DNA of 64,000 nucleotides from OLB11 sp041392835 (GTDB lineage Bacteria > Bacteroidota > Bacteroidia > Chitinophagales > Chitinophagaceae). Below, in pieces: positions 51,840 to 60,801 of this stretch; the stretch's first letter is position 1, and every line of letters begins with the position of its first letter. The notes beneath the pieces were generated by a model, which was not told the DNA's origin, ran no database searches, and saw only the letters and a program-made list of their open reading frames with translations. The stretch lies in contig JAWKLF010000001.1 in the NCBI GenBank assembly GCA_041392835.1, forward strand, positions 1,054,001 through 1,118,000, in the 5' to 3' direction. A program made the translations under genes and the position numbers.

Positions 51840-52262
51840 ATGAATATCCTTAACCTACCATTCACTAAAAAAATTGGCATTGAAAAAACTCTCAACAAGG
51901 AGTTTTTGCTTGAATTGCCTTTTCTTGAAAATAATGAAAATCACATACGTACGCTGCATGGAAGTGCTATTTTTTCATTTGCTGAAATAACAAGCGGATA
52001 TTTTCTTCGTCAAAATTTTGAAGACATAGCCAGTCAGACAGTGCCAATATTAAGAAACGCAGATATAAAATTCAAAAAACCAGTAAGCGAAAAGGTTTAT
52101 TCAAAAGCAAAATTTATTAATACCAATAGGAAATTAATTATGGATGAATTAAGCCATAAGAATAAAATACTTTTTGATATAGAAGTGAAAATCTATAGTG
52201 AAGCAAAAATTTTAGTAGCAACTGGCATCTATGAATGGTTTGTTAGACTCAATTTGAACTAG
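51840..52262 (+). CDS. Putative hotdog-fold thioesterase-like protein
   Basis: 140 residues. HIRTLHGSAIFSFAEITSGY resembles the helix of PaaI/YiiD-type hotdog thioesterases, where an HG pair and an acidic residue bind the acyl thioester, and VPILRNADIKFKKPVSEKVY resembles the following strands. A CoA-thioester substrate is an inference; no catalytic proof is available from sequence. It ends five bases before the convergent glycosyltransferase gene and lies 30 bases after rpoZ. Confidence 0.6.
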   Translation: MNILNLPFTKKIGIEKTLNKEFLLELPFLENNENHIRTLHGSAIFSFAEITSGYFLRQNFEDIASQTVPILRNADIKFKKPVSEKVYSKAKFINTNRKLIMDELSHKNKILFDIEVKIYSEAKILVATGIYEWFVRLNLN

Positions 52263-52267
52263 CCTTT

Positions 52268-54373
52268 TTACTTTAAGCTAGCAGCTTGATACAATTTGTT
52301 TGCTTGTTCTACATTTCCCTTTTGCATATATATATCGCCCATTAGTTTATAACAAGCTTGTTGCAATGACGGTTCTTGTGAAGCTGTATTTAAGTTGCTA
52401 ATGGCTGCATCCAATTGGTTCATCTGAGCTTGACACATGCCCAAGAAATAATATTCCGTTATCGCATTTGGATTGGCCTGAATTACTTTTGTGAAAAGTG
52501 TTTGTGCTTCAGCAAGTTTGCCTTGTTGCATTCTCAGCATGCCCAAGTAGTGAGCCGACTCAATATTGTTCGGATCTAACTGATACGATTTTTCAATATA
52601 TGAAGCAGCGTCATTTTGTTGCCCCAATTGTAAATACAAATTGCCTAGACTAGAAAGCACGCTTGCATTTTGAGCATCTTTGCTTAAATATTTTTTGTAA
52701 TACACTATGGCACTATCAATCTGATTGTTTTTCAAAAAGTTCTGAGCTTTGATGTCATCATTCGATGGCTTTTTCAATATAGCGCAGAGCGTTTTGTCAA
52801 ATACTTTCGTTTCATATAAGGTAGTAGAAGGTGGTAACCAATTTCTACTTTTTAATTCATTTTGAGGTATAAGTGCAATATGAAAAAATGCATAATCCCA
52901 AGCTTTTTGATTTCGTTCGGGATAACGTATATATTCAATTATGATGTTGCCTTTACGTTTTGGAAAATATTCTTGCATGATGTGGTTCGCATTGCTAACA
53001 ATACGAACTGTATCGTTGCTGGCTTCTAGTTTAGGTAATTCATTCTTTTTAAACCAATCTACGCATTCTTTTAAACCATTATAATAAAAATCCACTTCAT
53101 AGTCGCCGTAAGCACCTTGTACACCGCCTACTGTAGCATTATAGTACGTAATGGTTTGCGGAAAAGTTGACGCGACAAAATACAATGGCTCTAAAAGAAA
53201 AATTGCTAATAAAGCAAAGCCAGCCAGCTTTAATTTTTTATTTTCAAAAAATGAAACTATGCTTTGCCATCCTAAACTGGCTAAAATAGCAATGCTTGGA
53301 AAAACAAATAATTCATGACGCCATACATGATATATATTTGACTTGCCATATAATATATAGGCTATAGGGAAAAGCGCTGTGAAAAATATAAAAAGTAAGA
53401 CAGATAATTGTTTGCTCTTTCTATGAAACCATAAGTATAGCAAACTAAAAAATAATCCTACATGTATCACGTAGGGGTTTGTAATAAAAAAGCTTTTTGG
53501 CAAAAAATGAGAAGGCAAATCAGCCGAAAAAACTTTTTCACCTTCAAATAATTGAGCTAAGCTCGTTTTAAAGTTGCTCATTTCGCTTAAGGCTGTCAAC
53601 GGATTATTAATAGGATCTTCCAAGGCATATGGCCATAATAAGAGGCCTGCTATGTAGCCTAAAATGCTTGTGATAAACACTGCTTTAAGCAAAGAACCAA
53701 GAGCTATTTTTTCTTTTTGTATCATAGTATTTACTATATAGTAAAGACCGGCATAAGCAAATAAATATGCAATCAATAAAATGCCCCCCACACGGATGTT
53801 AATAGCTGCACCTATACATAATATAGCCCACAAGTAGTCTAATTTATTGGGGTTGGGCAAGCGATGTATTAATCGCATGGAATAATAAATAGACATAATA
53901 TAAGTAGCCGCAAAAGGGATGTCTTTTGGATTGTTCATAGCATTGCCTAAGAAAAAAGGGGCTAAAAACATAAGCCAAATTGTAAATAAGCCAGCCAAAT
54001 GACCACCCAGCAATTTTGCTGTACGAGCTGAATAAAGTATGCATAAAAAACCACAACAAGCGTTTAATATATGGCGGGTAGTAAACTCTTCTAAAGGAGA
54101 AATCTTATTGACAACAACCGATAGCAATTCAAACAAGCCGCCATAGTAGTTAATGTTTTGGTTGCTATCAAAACTGGGGTCTTTCGAAAAAACAAATTCG
54201 TCGGCACCAAAACTGGAAAGGTAACGCCAAATGGCTTTGCCATAATTATTAAGACCTGGCTCATCGCCCGTGATTCCATACCAAAATGACATGGAAATCA
54301 TTAAAATAGCTACTATCCAAAGACTAATAATAAATAATTGCTGAACTAAGTTTTCTTTCTTTAATTGTGTCAT
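52268..54373 (-). CDS. Membrane glycosyltransferase (ArnT/PMT-like) with TPR tail
   Basis: 701 residues. About ten to twelve membrane helices to about residue 410, with the early acidic motif GITGDEPGLNNYGKAI (aspartate pair position of GT-C enzymes) and a loop carrying FSKDPSFDSNQNINYYGG. A periplasmic part follows, then at least three TPR units at about 560-700 (NASVLSSLGNLYLQLGQQND, ESAHYLGMLRMQQGKLAEAQ, ITEYYFLGMCQAQMNQLDAA). GT-C enzymes use polyprenyl-phosphate sugars. The TPR part may hold a partner. Sugar and acceptor unknown; neighbouring glycan genes support envelope polysaccharide or glycoprotein work. Confidence 0.75.
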   Translation of the reverse strand: MTQLKKENLVQQLFIISLWIVAILMISMSFWYGITGDEPGLNNYGKAIWRYLSSFGADEFVFSKDPSFDSNQNINYYGGLFELLSVVVNKISPLEEFTTRHILNACCGFLCILYSARTAKLLGGHLAGLFTIWLMFLAPFFLGNAMNNPKDIPFAATYIMSIYYSMRLIHRLPNPNKLDYLWAILCIGAAINIRVGGILLIAYLFAYAGLYYIVNTMIQKEKIALGSLLKAVFITSILGYIAGLLLWPYALEDPINNPLTALSEMSNFKTSLAQLFEGEKVFSADLPSHFLPKSFFITNPYVIHVGLFFSLLYLWFHRKSKQLSVLLFIFFTALFPIAYILYGKSNIYHVWRHELFVFPSIAILASLGWQSIVSFFENKKLKLAGFALLAIFLLEPLYFVASTFPQTITYYNATVGGVQGAYGDYEVDFYYNGLKECVDWFKKNELPKLEASNDTVRIVSNANHIMQEYFPKRKGNIIIEYIRYPERNQKAWDYAFFHIALIPQNELKSRNWLPPSTTLYETKVFDKTLCAILKKPSNDDIKAQNFLKNNQIDSAIVYYKKYLSKDAQNASVLSSLGNLYLQLGQQNDAASYIEKSYQLDPNNIESAHYLGMLRMQQGKLAEAQTLFTKVIQANPNAITEYYFLGMCQAQMNQLDAAISNLNTASQEPSLQQACYKLMGDIYMQKGNVEQANKLYQAASLK

Positions 54374-54483
54374 AGTATATGATTTCCGATTCGTGAAAAT
54401 ACAAGTTAATGATTTAAAAAACGAATGTACAATTTACAGATTTATTCTTTTGTTTTTTTTATTTAAACCATCTTATTAAAAAG

Positions 54484-54491
54484 TATATTTG
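54484..54491 (+). promoter_or_regulatory. Likely -7 promoter box of the GT4-gmhA-hddC/gmhB gene group
   Basis: TATATTTG, ending six bases before the ATG at 54498, again implying a very short leader. No clear -33 element. Confidence 0.4.
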
Positions 54492-54497
54492 TAACTC

Positions 54498-55646
54498 ATG
54501 CCCACAGCTCAAAAAATCATATTGATTGGCACAGCATTTCCCTTCAGAGGCGGTTTGGCTTCCTTTAATGAGCGCCTTATAAAAGAGTATATTATGCAAG
54601 GTTACCAAGCCGAAATTTATAATTTCTCATTGCAATATCCATCTTTTTTGTTTCCAGGCAAAACGCAATTGAGTAGTTCTGCTAAACCAATCGATATTCC
54701 CATTACTCAGTGTATCAATTCTATCAACCCCATCAACTGGGTCAAGGTAGGCTTGAAACTTCAAAGAGAAAAACCAGATTTAATTATTACAAAGTATTGG
54801 CTTCCTTTTATGGCACCCTGCTTAGGTACTATAGTTCGCATAGCCAAAATAAAATCAAAGGTCAAAGTCATTACTATAATTGATAATATTATTCCTCACG
54901 AAAAAAAAATAGGAGATACATTACTCACAACATACTTTGTAAAGCCTATAGATGCTTTTGTGACCATGTCACAAAAGGTTAGTACGGAATTAAAAATGTT
55001 CAATAAAAAACAAAAACCCTTTTCCTTAAATCCGCATCCACTTTTTGATAATTTTGGAGACCCAGTTTCAAAAAATGAAGCTTGTCAATTTTTAAACATA
55101 GATGCGAACAAACAATACATACTATTCTTTGGCATCATTAGAGATTATAAGGGATTGGATTTATTAATTCGTGCATTTGCAAAAATCTGCGAACAAATTC
55201 CGAATGTGAATTTACTTATAGTAGGCGAAGCCTATGCCAACGAAGCCAAGTATAAGCAGCTTATAGAGCAGTTTCAAATTCAACAGCGTATCCATTATCA
55301 TAACCAATTTGTTTCTAATGAAGATGTAAAATATTGGTTTTCGGCAGCTCAAATTTTAGCCTTACCATACAAAGAAGCTACACAAAGTGGAGTAACTCAA
55401 ATTGGATTTCATTTTGAATTACCAATGTTAGTTACACAAGTTGGCGGTTTGCCCGAATTAATACATCATCAAGTAGATGGTTTGATAGTGCAACCAAAGG
55501 AAGAAGACATAGCACAGGCATTACTACAATTTTTTAATGACGATAAATACATTAAGATGAAACAAGCTATGAAACAAAGTAAGTTAAGATTTTCTTGGTC
55601 GCACATGGTACATACTATTCAAGATTTATATGAAAAAGTAAAATAG
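54498..55646 (+). CDS. Glycosyltransferase family 4 protein
   Basis: 382 residues of GT-B fold: IGTAFPFRGGLASFNERLIK at the amino end and, in the carboxyl half, ILFFGIIRDYKGLDLLIRAF, ILALPYKEATQSGVTQIGF and VGGLPELI, the GT4 donor-binding signature with the ExxxxxxxG glutamate region. It transfers a nucleotide-activated sugar to a glycan acceptor. It begins the plus-strand set leading to the heptose genes, so a role in a heptose-containing surface glycan is plausible but not shown. Confidence 0.88.
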   Translation: MPTAQKIILIGTAFPFRGGLASFNERLIKEYIMQGYQAEIYNFSLQYPSFLFPGKTQLSSSAKPIDIPITQCINSINPINWVKVGLKLQREKPDLIITKYWLPFMAPCLGTIVRIAKIKSKVKVITIIDNIIPHEKKIGDTLLTTYFVKPIDAFVTMSQKVSTELKMFNKKQKPFSLNPHPLFDNFGDPVSKNEACQFLNIDANKQYILFFGIIRDYKGLDLLIRAFAKICEQIPNVNLLIVGEAYANEAKYKQLIEQFQIQQRIHYHNQFVSNEDVKYWFSAAQILALPYKEATQSGVTQIGFHFELPMLVTQVGGLPELIHHQVDGLIVQPKEEDIAQALLQFFNDDKYIKMKQAMKQSKLRFSWSHMVHTIQDLYEKVK

Positions 55647-55675
55647 AAAGAAATAAACAACAAATTAATATAAAA

Positions 55676-56242
55676 ATGAAAATTAAACATATTATAGAAC
55701 AATCTATAGTTACCAAATCAGCTTTGCTAACACAATCACAAACTTTACATACCATACAACATATTATTGATGCTTGTGTAACGTGTTTTACAAACAAAGG
55801 GCAAATACTTTTTTGTGGAAATGGAGGTAGTGCAGCCGATGCACAACATTTAGCAGCAGAATTTTCTGGACGCTTTTATAAAGATAGAACTCCTTTAAAT
55901 GCCGAAGCATTGCACGTCAACTCGTCGTATGTGACAGCAGTTGGTAACGATTATTCATTTGATGAAATCTATTCAAGAATAGTGATGGCAAAAGGGAAAG
56001 CGGGCGATATACTTTTTGGGATTTCTACATCGGGCAACTCCAAGAATATAATAAAGGCTTTGCAGCAAGCCAAAGAACTTGGTATGACTACTATAGGCTT
56101 GACTGGTGAAACAGGAGGGCTTATGGCTTCTCATTGTGATTATTTAATAGCAGTACCTTCTACCGACACACCACGTATACAAGAAGTACATATACTAGTA
56201 GGTCATATTATTTGTCAGTTGGTAGAAGAAGCCTTATTTTAG
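55676..56242 (+). CDS. gmhA: Sedoheptulose 7-phosphate isomerase
   Basis: 188 residues with a SIS domain: ILFCGNGGSAADAQHLAAEF, SGRFYKDRTP, GISTSGNSKNIIKALQQAK and the catalytic histidine near the end (EVHILVGHIICQLVEE). It makes D-glycero-D-manno-heptose 7-phosphate, the first step to ADP- or GDP-heptose for lipopolysaccharide or S-layer glycans. It is four bases from the hddC-gmhB reading frame. Confidence 0.93.
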   Translation: MKIKHIIEQSIVTKSALLTQSQTLHTIQHIIDACVTCFTNKGQILFCGNGGSAADAQHLAAEFSGRFYKDRTPLNAEALHVNSSYVTAVGNDYSFDEIYSRIVMAKGKAGDILFGISTSGNSKNIIKALQQAKELGMTTIGLTGETGGLMASHCDYLIAVPSTDTPRIQEVHILVGHIICQLVEEALF

Positions 56243-56246
56243 ATTT

Positions 56247-56510
56247 ATGGAATGCATCATATTGGCAGGTGGTTTAGGTACTCGATTGCGTAGTGAGGTT
56301 TCCGAATGGCCCAAAAGTATGGCGCCTATTCTTGGAAAACCTTTTGTGTCATATTTATTACAATTAATACACAAAGCAGGTGCTACACATATTATTTTCT
56401 CTGTTGGCTACTTATCACATACTATTCAAAATTATTTTGGAGATACATACGAGGGTATTAAAATTAGTTATGCAAACGAATTAGAACCACTAGGTACAGG
56501 GGGGCTATAA
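56247..56510 (+). CDS. hddC: Heptose-1-phosphate nucleotidyltransferase, amino-terminal fragment (frameshifted)
   Basis: The first 84 or so residues carry the nucleotidyltransferase start MECIILAGGLGTRLR and SEWPKSMAPILGKPF, then ANELEPLGTGG. At the G6 tract (56499-56504) the frame runs to a stop at 56510; seven G residues would give the normal GTGGAIKNALKFSE. The family (HddC type) activates D-glycero-alpha-D-manno-heptose 1-phosphate with GTP. Either a sequencing deletion or slipped-strand switching at the G tract explains it. Together with the next two fragments it forms one bifunctional gene, 56247-57477. Confidence 0.75.
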   Translation: MECIILAGGLGTRLRSEVSEWPKSMAPILGKPFVSYLLQLIHKAGATHIIFSVGYLSHTIQNYFGDTYEGIKISYANELEPLGTGGL

Positions 56511-56542
56511 AAAACGCACTGAAGTTTTCAGAAAGCAATCAA

Positions 56543-56737
56543 GTGTGTATACTCAATGGAGATACCTTGTTTGATATTGATTTTAATCAACTCACTACTA
56601 TACATCAAGACAGTCAAGCCGCAATCACTCTGGCTCTAAAATCCATGAATGATGCAAGCCGTTATGGAACTGTTACTTTATCTTCAGAGGGTAGAATACT
56701 CTCCTTAATGAGAAGCAAATGGGTGCTTCGGGTGTAA
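56543..56737 (+). CDS. Middle fragment of the HddC nucleotidyltransferase domain
   Basis: Continues the domain with CILNGDTLFDIDFNQLTTIH (metal-binding NGD) and ITLALKSMNDASRYGTVTLS. Sense begins right after the G tract near 56505; the ATG at 56543 is internal. Near 56705 one base is missing in CTCCTT: restoring it gives ILSFNEKQMGASG and rejoins the next frame. This is not an independent gene. Confidence 0.7.
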   Translation: MCILNGDTLFDIDFNQLTTIHQDSQAAITLALKSMNDASRYGTVTLSSEGRILSLMRSKWVLRV

Positions 56738-57477
56738 TAAATGGAGGCATCTATTTGATAAATAAAGCTCTGTGCGAAGCCTTTTTAACGCAAGAAAAAT
56801 TTTCATTTGAAAAAGATTTTTTAGAAAAAAATACGGATAGATTGCACATGCAATCTTTTATATCAGAATCTTTTTTTATAGATATAGGCATACCTGAAGA
56901 TTATCAAAAAGCACAGCAAACTTTTCATCAGTTTAATACATGGCATGTCCAACCCAATTGGACTTTGTTTTTGGATAGGGATGGTGTTGTCAACAAGAAA
57001 ATTGAGAATGGATATGTTACTCATTGGGATAAATTTGAATTTTTACCTCATACGTTTCAAGCTTTAGCGCTGGCCAAAAAATATTTTAAAAGAATTGTAT
57101 TGGTTACCAATCAGCAATGTGTAGGGAAACAAATTATTTCCGAAAATGAACTTAACGCCATACATGATTTTATGTTGAAAGAAATACAACTTCATGGAGG
57201 AAATATAGACGCTATATATGTAGCACCTCAGTTGGCCAAAGAAAACCATCAAGATAGGAAACCTGGAATTGGTATGCCACTAAAAGCACAAATAGATTTT
57301 CCAGAAATAGATTTTCAGCAATCTATCATATGTGGCGATTCTATTTCTGATATGGAAATGGGAGCTTCGCTTGGTATGAAGAAAATATTTATAGGAGCTC
57401 CTTTTTGTAATCAAGCAGATGCCACATTTAAAAATTTATCTGATGCGATAGATTTTTTTATAAATATTGCTAACTAA
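56719..57477 (+). CDS. gmhB: Carboxyl part: end of HddC domain fused to GmhB-type heptose bisphosphate phosphatase
   Basis: 252 residues. The first ~75 finish the nucleotidyltransferase (GASGVINGGIYLINKALCEA, FIDIGIPEDYQKAQ). From about residue 82 a HAD phosphatase follows: TLFLDRDGVVNKK (DxDxx nucleophile), VLVTNQQ, RKPGIGMP and ICGDSISDMEMG. GmhB removes the 7-phosphate of heptose 1,7-bisphosphate, the step before nucleotidyl transfer, so the fusion joins consecutive steps. The sugar kinase (HddA or HldE) between GmhA and GmhB is not in the window. No start codon of its own is implied, as the real start is at 56247. Confidence 0.8.
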   Translation: MGASGVINGGIYLINKALCEAFLTQEKFSFEKDFLEKNTDRLHMQSFISESFFIDIGIPEDYQKAQQTFHQFNTWHVQPNWTLFLDRDGVVNKKIENGYVTHWDKFEFLPHTFQALALAKKYFKRIVLVTNQQCVGKQIISENELNAIHDFMLKEIQLHGGNIDAIYVAPQLAKENHQDRKPGIGMPLKAQIDFPEIDFQQSIICGDSISDMEMGASLGMKKIFIGAPFCNQADATFKNLSDAIDFFINIAN

Positions 57478-57487
57478 AATTTTTAGA

Positions 57488-58810
57488 TTACTCTAAAGAA
57501 TCAATTTCTTTATTGAGCCATTTTTTCAAATGTCTTGTGGTAATAGATTTTGGTCTTTCTATAGGGAAACCGTATACTCTATCCCAACATAAACTTGCCA
57601 ATACACCAAGTGCTCTTGATACGCCAAACATTACTGTATAGAATTCTTCTTCTACTAAACCATAGTGCTTTAACAAGGCTCCCGAATGGGCATCTACATT
57701 TGGCCACGGATTTTTTACTTTGCCTGTAGCTTGTAGTATGGGTGGAACTACTTCATATATTTTCCAAACAGTTTGTACTAATTCATCATCTGGACAATAT
57801 TTTTTCGCAAATTCCATTTGAGCAGTAAAACGTGGATCGGTAATCCGAAGTACAGCATGTCCATATCCTGGTACTACTTTTCCGCCTGCAAGAGTTTCTT
57901 TTACATAGTCAGCAATTTGCTCTTTAGTTGGGTTTGTAGAACCAATTTGTTGGTTCATATCTTCAATCCATTTGATAACTTCTTGATTAGCTAGTCCATG
58001 TAAAGGTCCTGCAAGGCCATTCATGCCTGCTGCAAAAGATAAATATGGATCGCTCAATGCAGAGCCAACTAAGTGTGTTGTATGAGCACTCACATTGCCA
58101 CCCTCGTGGTCAGCATGTATAGTTAAATATAATCGCATTAATTCAACAAAACCTTGATCTGTATAGCCAAGCATATGTGCAAAGTTGGCACCCCAATCTA
58201 ATAATCCATTGGGTTGTATATGCTGACCGTTTTTGTATTTTCTACGATATATATATGCAGCTACACGAGGTAAGCGAGCTATCAGATTCATAGTATCTTC
58301 ATATACATAAGACCAATATTCTGACTTAGGTATACCCTCAGCATATGCTTTTGTAAACAAAGATTCAGCTTGCAAAGCCATGATGGCTATGCTAAATTGT
58401 GTCATAGGATGTGTGTCAATAGCCAAAGATTCTATTGTATCAAAAACATAATTAGGCACATGAGAGCGACGAGCCAAAACAGAAGAGATATGTTCTACTT
58501 CTTCTTTCGTAGGGATTTCTTTTATCATCATAAGATGAAATAAGCCCTCGGGCAAAGGTTGTGAACCTCCCTCAGCACTTGGAAGTTGCTTTACTAAGTC
58601 TGGTATCGAATAGCCTCTGAAATGAATACCCTCGTTGGCATCTAAAAGTGAAGTCTCGGTAACTAAACCTATAATACCTCTCATACCTTGATATACCTGA
58701 GAGATTTTTACTTCATCTATTACTACATCGCCGTGAGTTTTTAATATTTCTTTAATGTCTGCTGAATAAGAACTTGCTACTTTGTAAAATCTGTCTTTAA
58801 GTTGTCCCAT
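57488..58810 (-). CDS. gltA: Citrate synthase, eukaryote-like type
   Basis: 440 residues from the ATG at 58810 (MGQLKDRFYKVASS). The frame is open to 58906, but the promoter at 58852-58883 lies inside that extension, so the shorter start is right. GMRGIIGLVTETSLLDANEG and IHFRGYSIPDL follow the mitochondrial-type pattern rather than the usual bacterial hexameric one. Active-site histidines are in GPLHGLANQE and GYGHAVLR, with the aspartate in MFGVSRALG. It condenses oxaloacetate and acetyl-CoA. Alone, convergent with the heptose genes. Confidence 0.94.
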   Translation of the reverse strand: MGQLKDRFYKVASSYSADIKEILKTHGDVVIDEVKISQVYQGMRGIIGLVTETSLLDANEGIHFRGYSIPDLVKQLPSAEGGSQPLPEGLFHLMMIKEIPTKEEVEHISSVLARRSHVPNYVFDTIESLAIDTHPMTQFSIAIMALQAESLFTKAYAEGIPKSEYWSYVYEDTMNLIARLPRVAAYIYRRKYKNGQHIQPNGLLDWGANFAHMLGYTDQGFVELMRLYLTIHADHEGGNVSAHTTHLVGSALSDPYLSFAAGMNGLAGPLHGLANQEVIKWIEDMNQQIGSTNPTKEQIADYVKETLAGGKVVPGYGHAVLRITDPRFTAQMEFAKKYCPDDELVQTVWKIYEVVPPILQATGKVKNPWPNVDAHSGALLKHYGLVEEEFYTVMFGVSRALGVLASLCWDRVYGFPIERPKSITTRHLKKWLNKEIDSLE

Positions 58811-58851
58811 GAAAATTGAATAAAAAATTGTTGTGAAAAATCTAAGAGTAG

Positions 58852-58883
58852 CAAATGTAGTATAGTTCAATATAGTCCCCAAA
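58852..58883 (-). promoter_or_regulatory. Promoter of the citrate synthase gene
   Basis: Minus strand: TTTG (58883-58880), 20-base spacer, TACATTTG (58859-58852). A full consensus match, 41 bases before the ATG at 58810; it settles the choice of start. Confidence 0.75.
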
Positions 58884-59046
58884 AAAATAAACTGATTTAT
58901 AAGCAAAAGTTTTCACAATAAAGAACAGCTTTGCGAATAATTTTTTAAATCACATAGATGTTAATAGTGGCTTTTTCCAAGTTCAAAACATGATTTCTTG
59001 TATTTTTGATAACCTTTTCTAAAACACATAAAAAAATCTATTTGCA

Positions 59047-60801
59047 ATGAAACATTTAAGACTACTCTTGTTGGCCTTATTGGCTTCCAATTCCATTTTC
59101 GCACAAGTACTGAGCGATAAAGTTACACTCATACCTTGTTCTGATTTTCATATTACAAAACCACTTCGAGATATAGTGGCTGAACATCCCTTAGATGAGT
59201 CTAAAATAAAGAAAGGAGAATCCAGTGATAAAAAATATAGAGTACCTCAACAATTTCCGTTTTCTACATGGAATGGTCCTCAATATGGCAATGATGAACG
59301 TATTCTCCAAAAAAAGATGGGTACTGAAGAAAACACCTTGCCCATGAAGTTAAGCGTGGCTGGTCAAAACGCTACTGGTTTTAGACCTATGGATCCTTCT
59401 GGGGCAGCAGGCTTGAATCATTATGTTCAAATGATTAACTCAACTACTTTTAGAATCTATAATAAAACAACAGGAGCAATACTTTTAACTGGTACTTTGG
59501 GAAACCTATGGAGTCCTGCTACTGCTAATAATGGCGACCCCATTGTACTATATGATAAAGCTGCAGATAGATGGTTTTTAGCACAATTTGGTAGTTCCTC
59601 TGATAAGAAAATTTATATAGCTGTTTCACAAACTGGAGACCCGACGGGTGCTTATTATACCTATACTTATGTATCACCTTCCTTTCCAGATTATTTAAAA
59701 TTTTCTGTTTGGGCAGATGGATATTATATGACTTCCAATCAAGCACAAAAAGTATTTGCTTTTGAGCGTGATGCTATGCTTGCAGGTGTATCCACGGCAA
59801 GAAGTTTATATATAAGCTATTCTCCTCCTCAGGGTTCAGGCTTTTTTTGTCCCTTACCTGGTGATGCATCAGATGGTACTCTACCACCCACAGGTACTCC
59901 ATGTCCCATTTTTTCGTATTCAGACAATGGTTGGGGAAGTAGCTACAGCGATGCCATTAATATTTATAACATGAGTGTAAACTGGACTCCAGCTACACCA
60001 ACAGGGTCTATAAGTCTAGCAGCTAATGTGGCCACTGCATCGTTTGATGGTTCTTATAATTCTAGTTGGAATGATGTAAGTCAGCCAGGTACTAGCCAAA
60101 AATTAGATGGTATTGGTGGCGTTCTTATGTATAGATCGCAATGGAAAAGTTGGGCCAATCATAATTCTGTTGTTCTAAATTGGGGTGTCAATATTAGTAC
60201 CAGTCAGCGAAGTATCATGTGGTGCGAGCTTAGACAAGATAAAAACACAGGCAATTGGAGTATGTATCAACAAGGTATTTATACTCCAGATGCTGCCACC
60301 AGATGGATGGGTAGTATAGCTATGGACAACAATGGTAGTATAGGACTTGCATATTTGAAAAGTGATGCAAATACTATTTATCCAGGATTATACTACACTG
60401 GTAGAAAAGAATGCGATCCACTTGGCACCCTTCCCATTACTGAAGTGCAAGTAGTAGCAGGTACTGGTTATCAAACAGGAACTAATAGAGTAGGAGACTA
60501 TGCCCATACAAGCTTAGATCCTGATGGTCTTACTTTTTGGCATACCAGCGAATATTTTGGAGGTACTTCTGGAAGTAGTGTTGCCCGTACCCAAATATTT
60601 TCTTATCAGTTGCCTTCTTGTAGCAATATAGCTTCTGTGTCAATAATTCAATCGGCTGGTAGCAATCCAGCTTGTGCTGGCGAACTACTAACATTTACTG
60701 CTACCCCGTTTAATGGAGGCTCAGCACCTTCGTATCAATGGAAAGTAAATGGAGGTAATGTGGGGTCTAATAGTCACAACATTTCTTCAACGATATACTA
60801 A
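59047..60801 (+). CDS. Amino-terminal part of a giant modular surface adhesin (Ig and FN3 repeats follow)
   Basis: 584 residues. Signal peptide about 1-20 (ending SIFAQ), a spacer, then a domain of about 400 residues (FRPMDPSGAAGLNHYVQMIN, TGTLGNLWSPA, DPIVLYDKAADRWFLAQFGS, GYQTGTNRVGDYAHTSLDPD), known to me only as a conserved module at the start of large Bacteroidota surface proteins. From about 545 the first Ig-like repeat begins (CAGELLTFTATPFNGGSAPS, YQWKVNGGNVGSNS), then the frame is lost at 60801. The true gene clearly continues to the window end and beyond. A role in adhesion or gliding is inferred from the repeats. Confidence 0.8.
   Translation: MKHLRLLLLALLASNSIFAQVLSDKVTLIPCSDFHITKPLRDIVAEHPLDESKIKKGESSDKKYRVPQQFPFSTWNGPQYGNDERILQKKMGTEENTLPMKLSVAGQNATGFRPMDPSGAAGLNHYVQMINSTTFRIYNKTTGAILLTGTLGNLWSPATANNGDPIVLYDKAADRWFLAQFGSSSDKKIYIAVSQTGDPTGAYYTYTYVSPSFPDYLKFSVWADGYYMTSNQAQKVFAFERDAMLAGVSTARSLYISYSPPQGSGFFCPLPGDASDGTLPPTGTPCPIFSYSDNGWGSSYSDAINIYNMSVNWTPATPTGSISLAANVATASFDGSYNSSWNDVSQPGTSQKLDGIGGVLMYRSQWKSWANHNSVVLNWGVNISTSQRSIMWCELRQDKNTGNWSMYQQGIYTPDAATRWMGSIAMDNNGSIGLAYLKSDANTIYPGLYYTGRKECDPLGTLPITEVQVVAGTGYQTGTNRVGDYAHTSLDPDGLTFWHTSEYFGGTSGSSVARTQIFSYQLPSCSNIASVSIIQSAGSNPACAGELLTFTATPFNGGSAPSYQWKVNGGNVGSNSHNISSTIY

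Noticed and set aside
58811..58906. Longer amino terminus of citrate synthase starting at 58906
   Set aside because: A complete promoter lies within this stretch and the extension is hydrophobic and unlike any citrate synthase; the ATG at 58810 fits family length.
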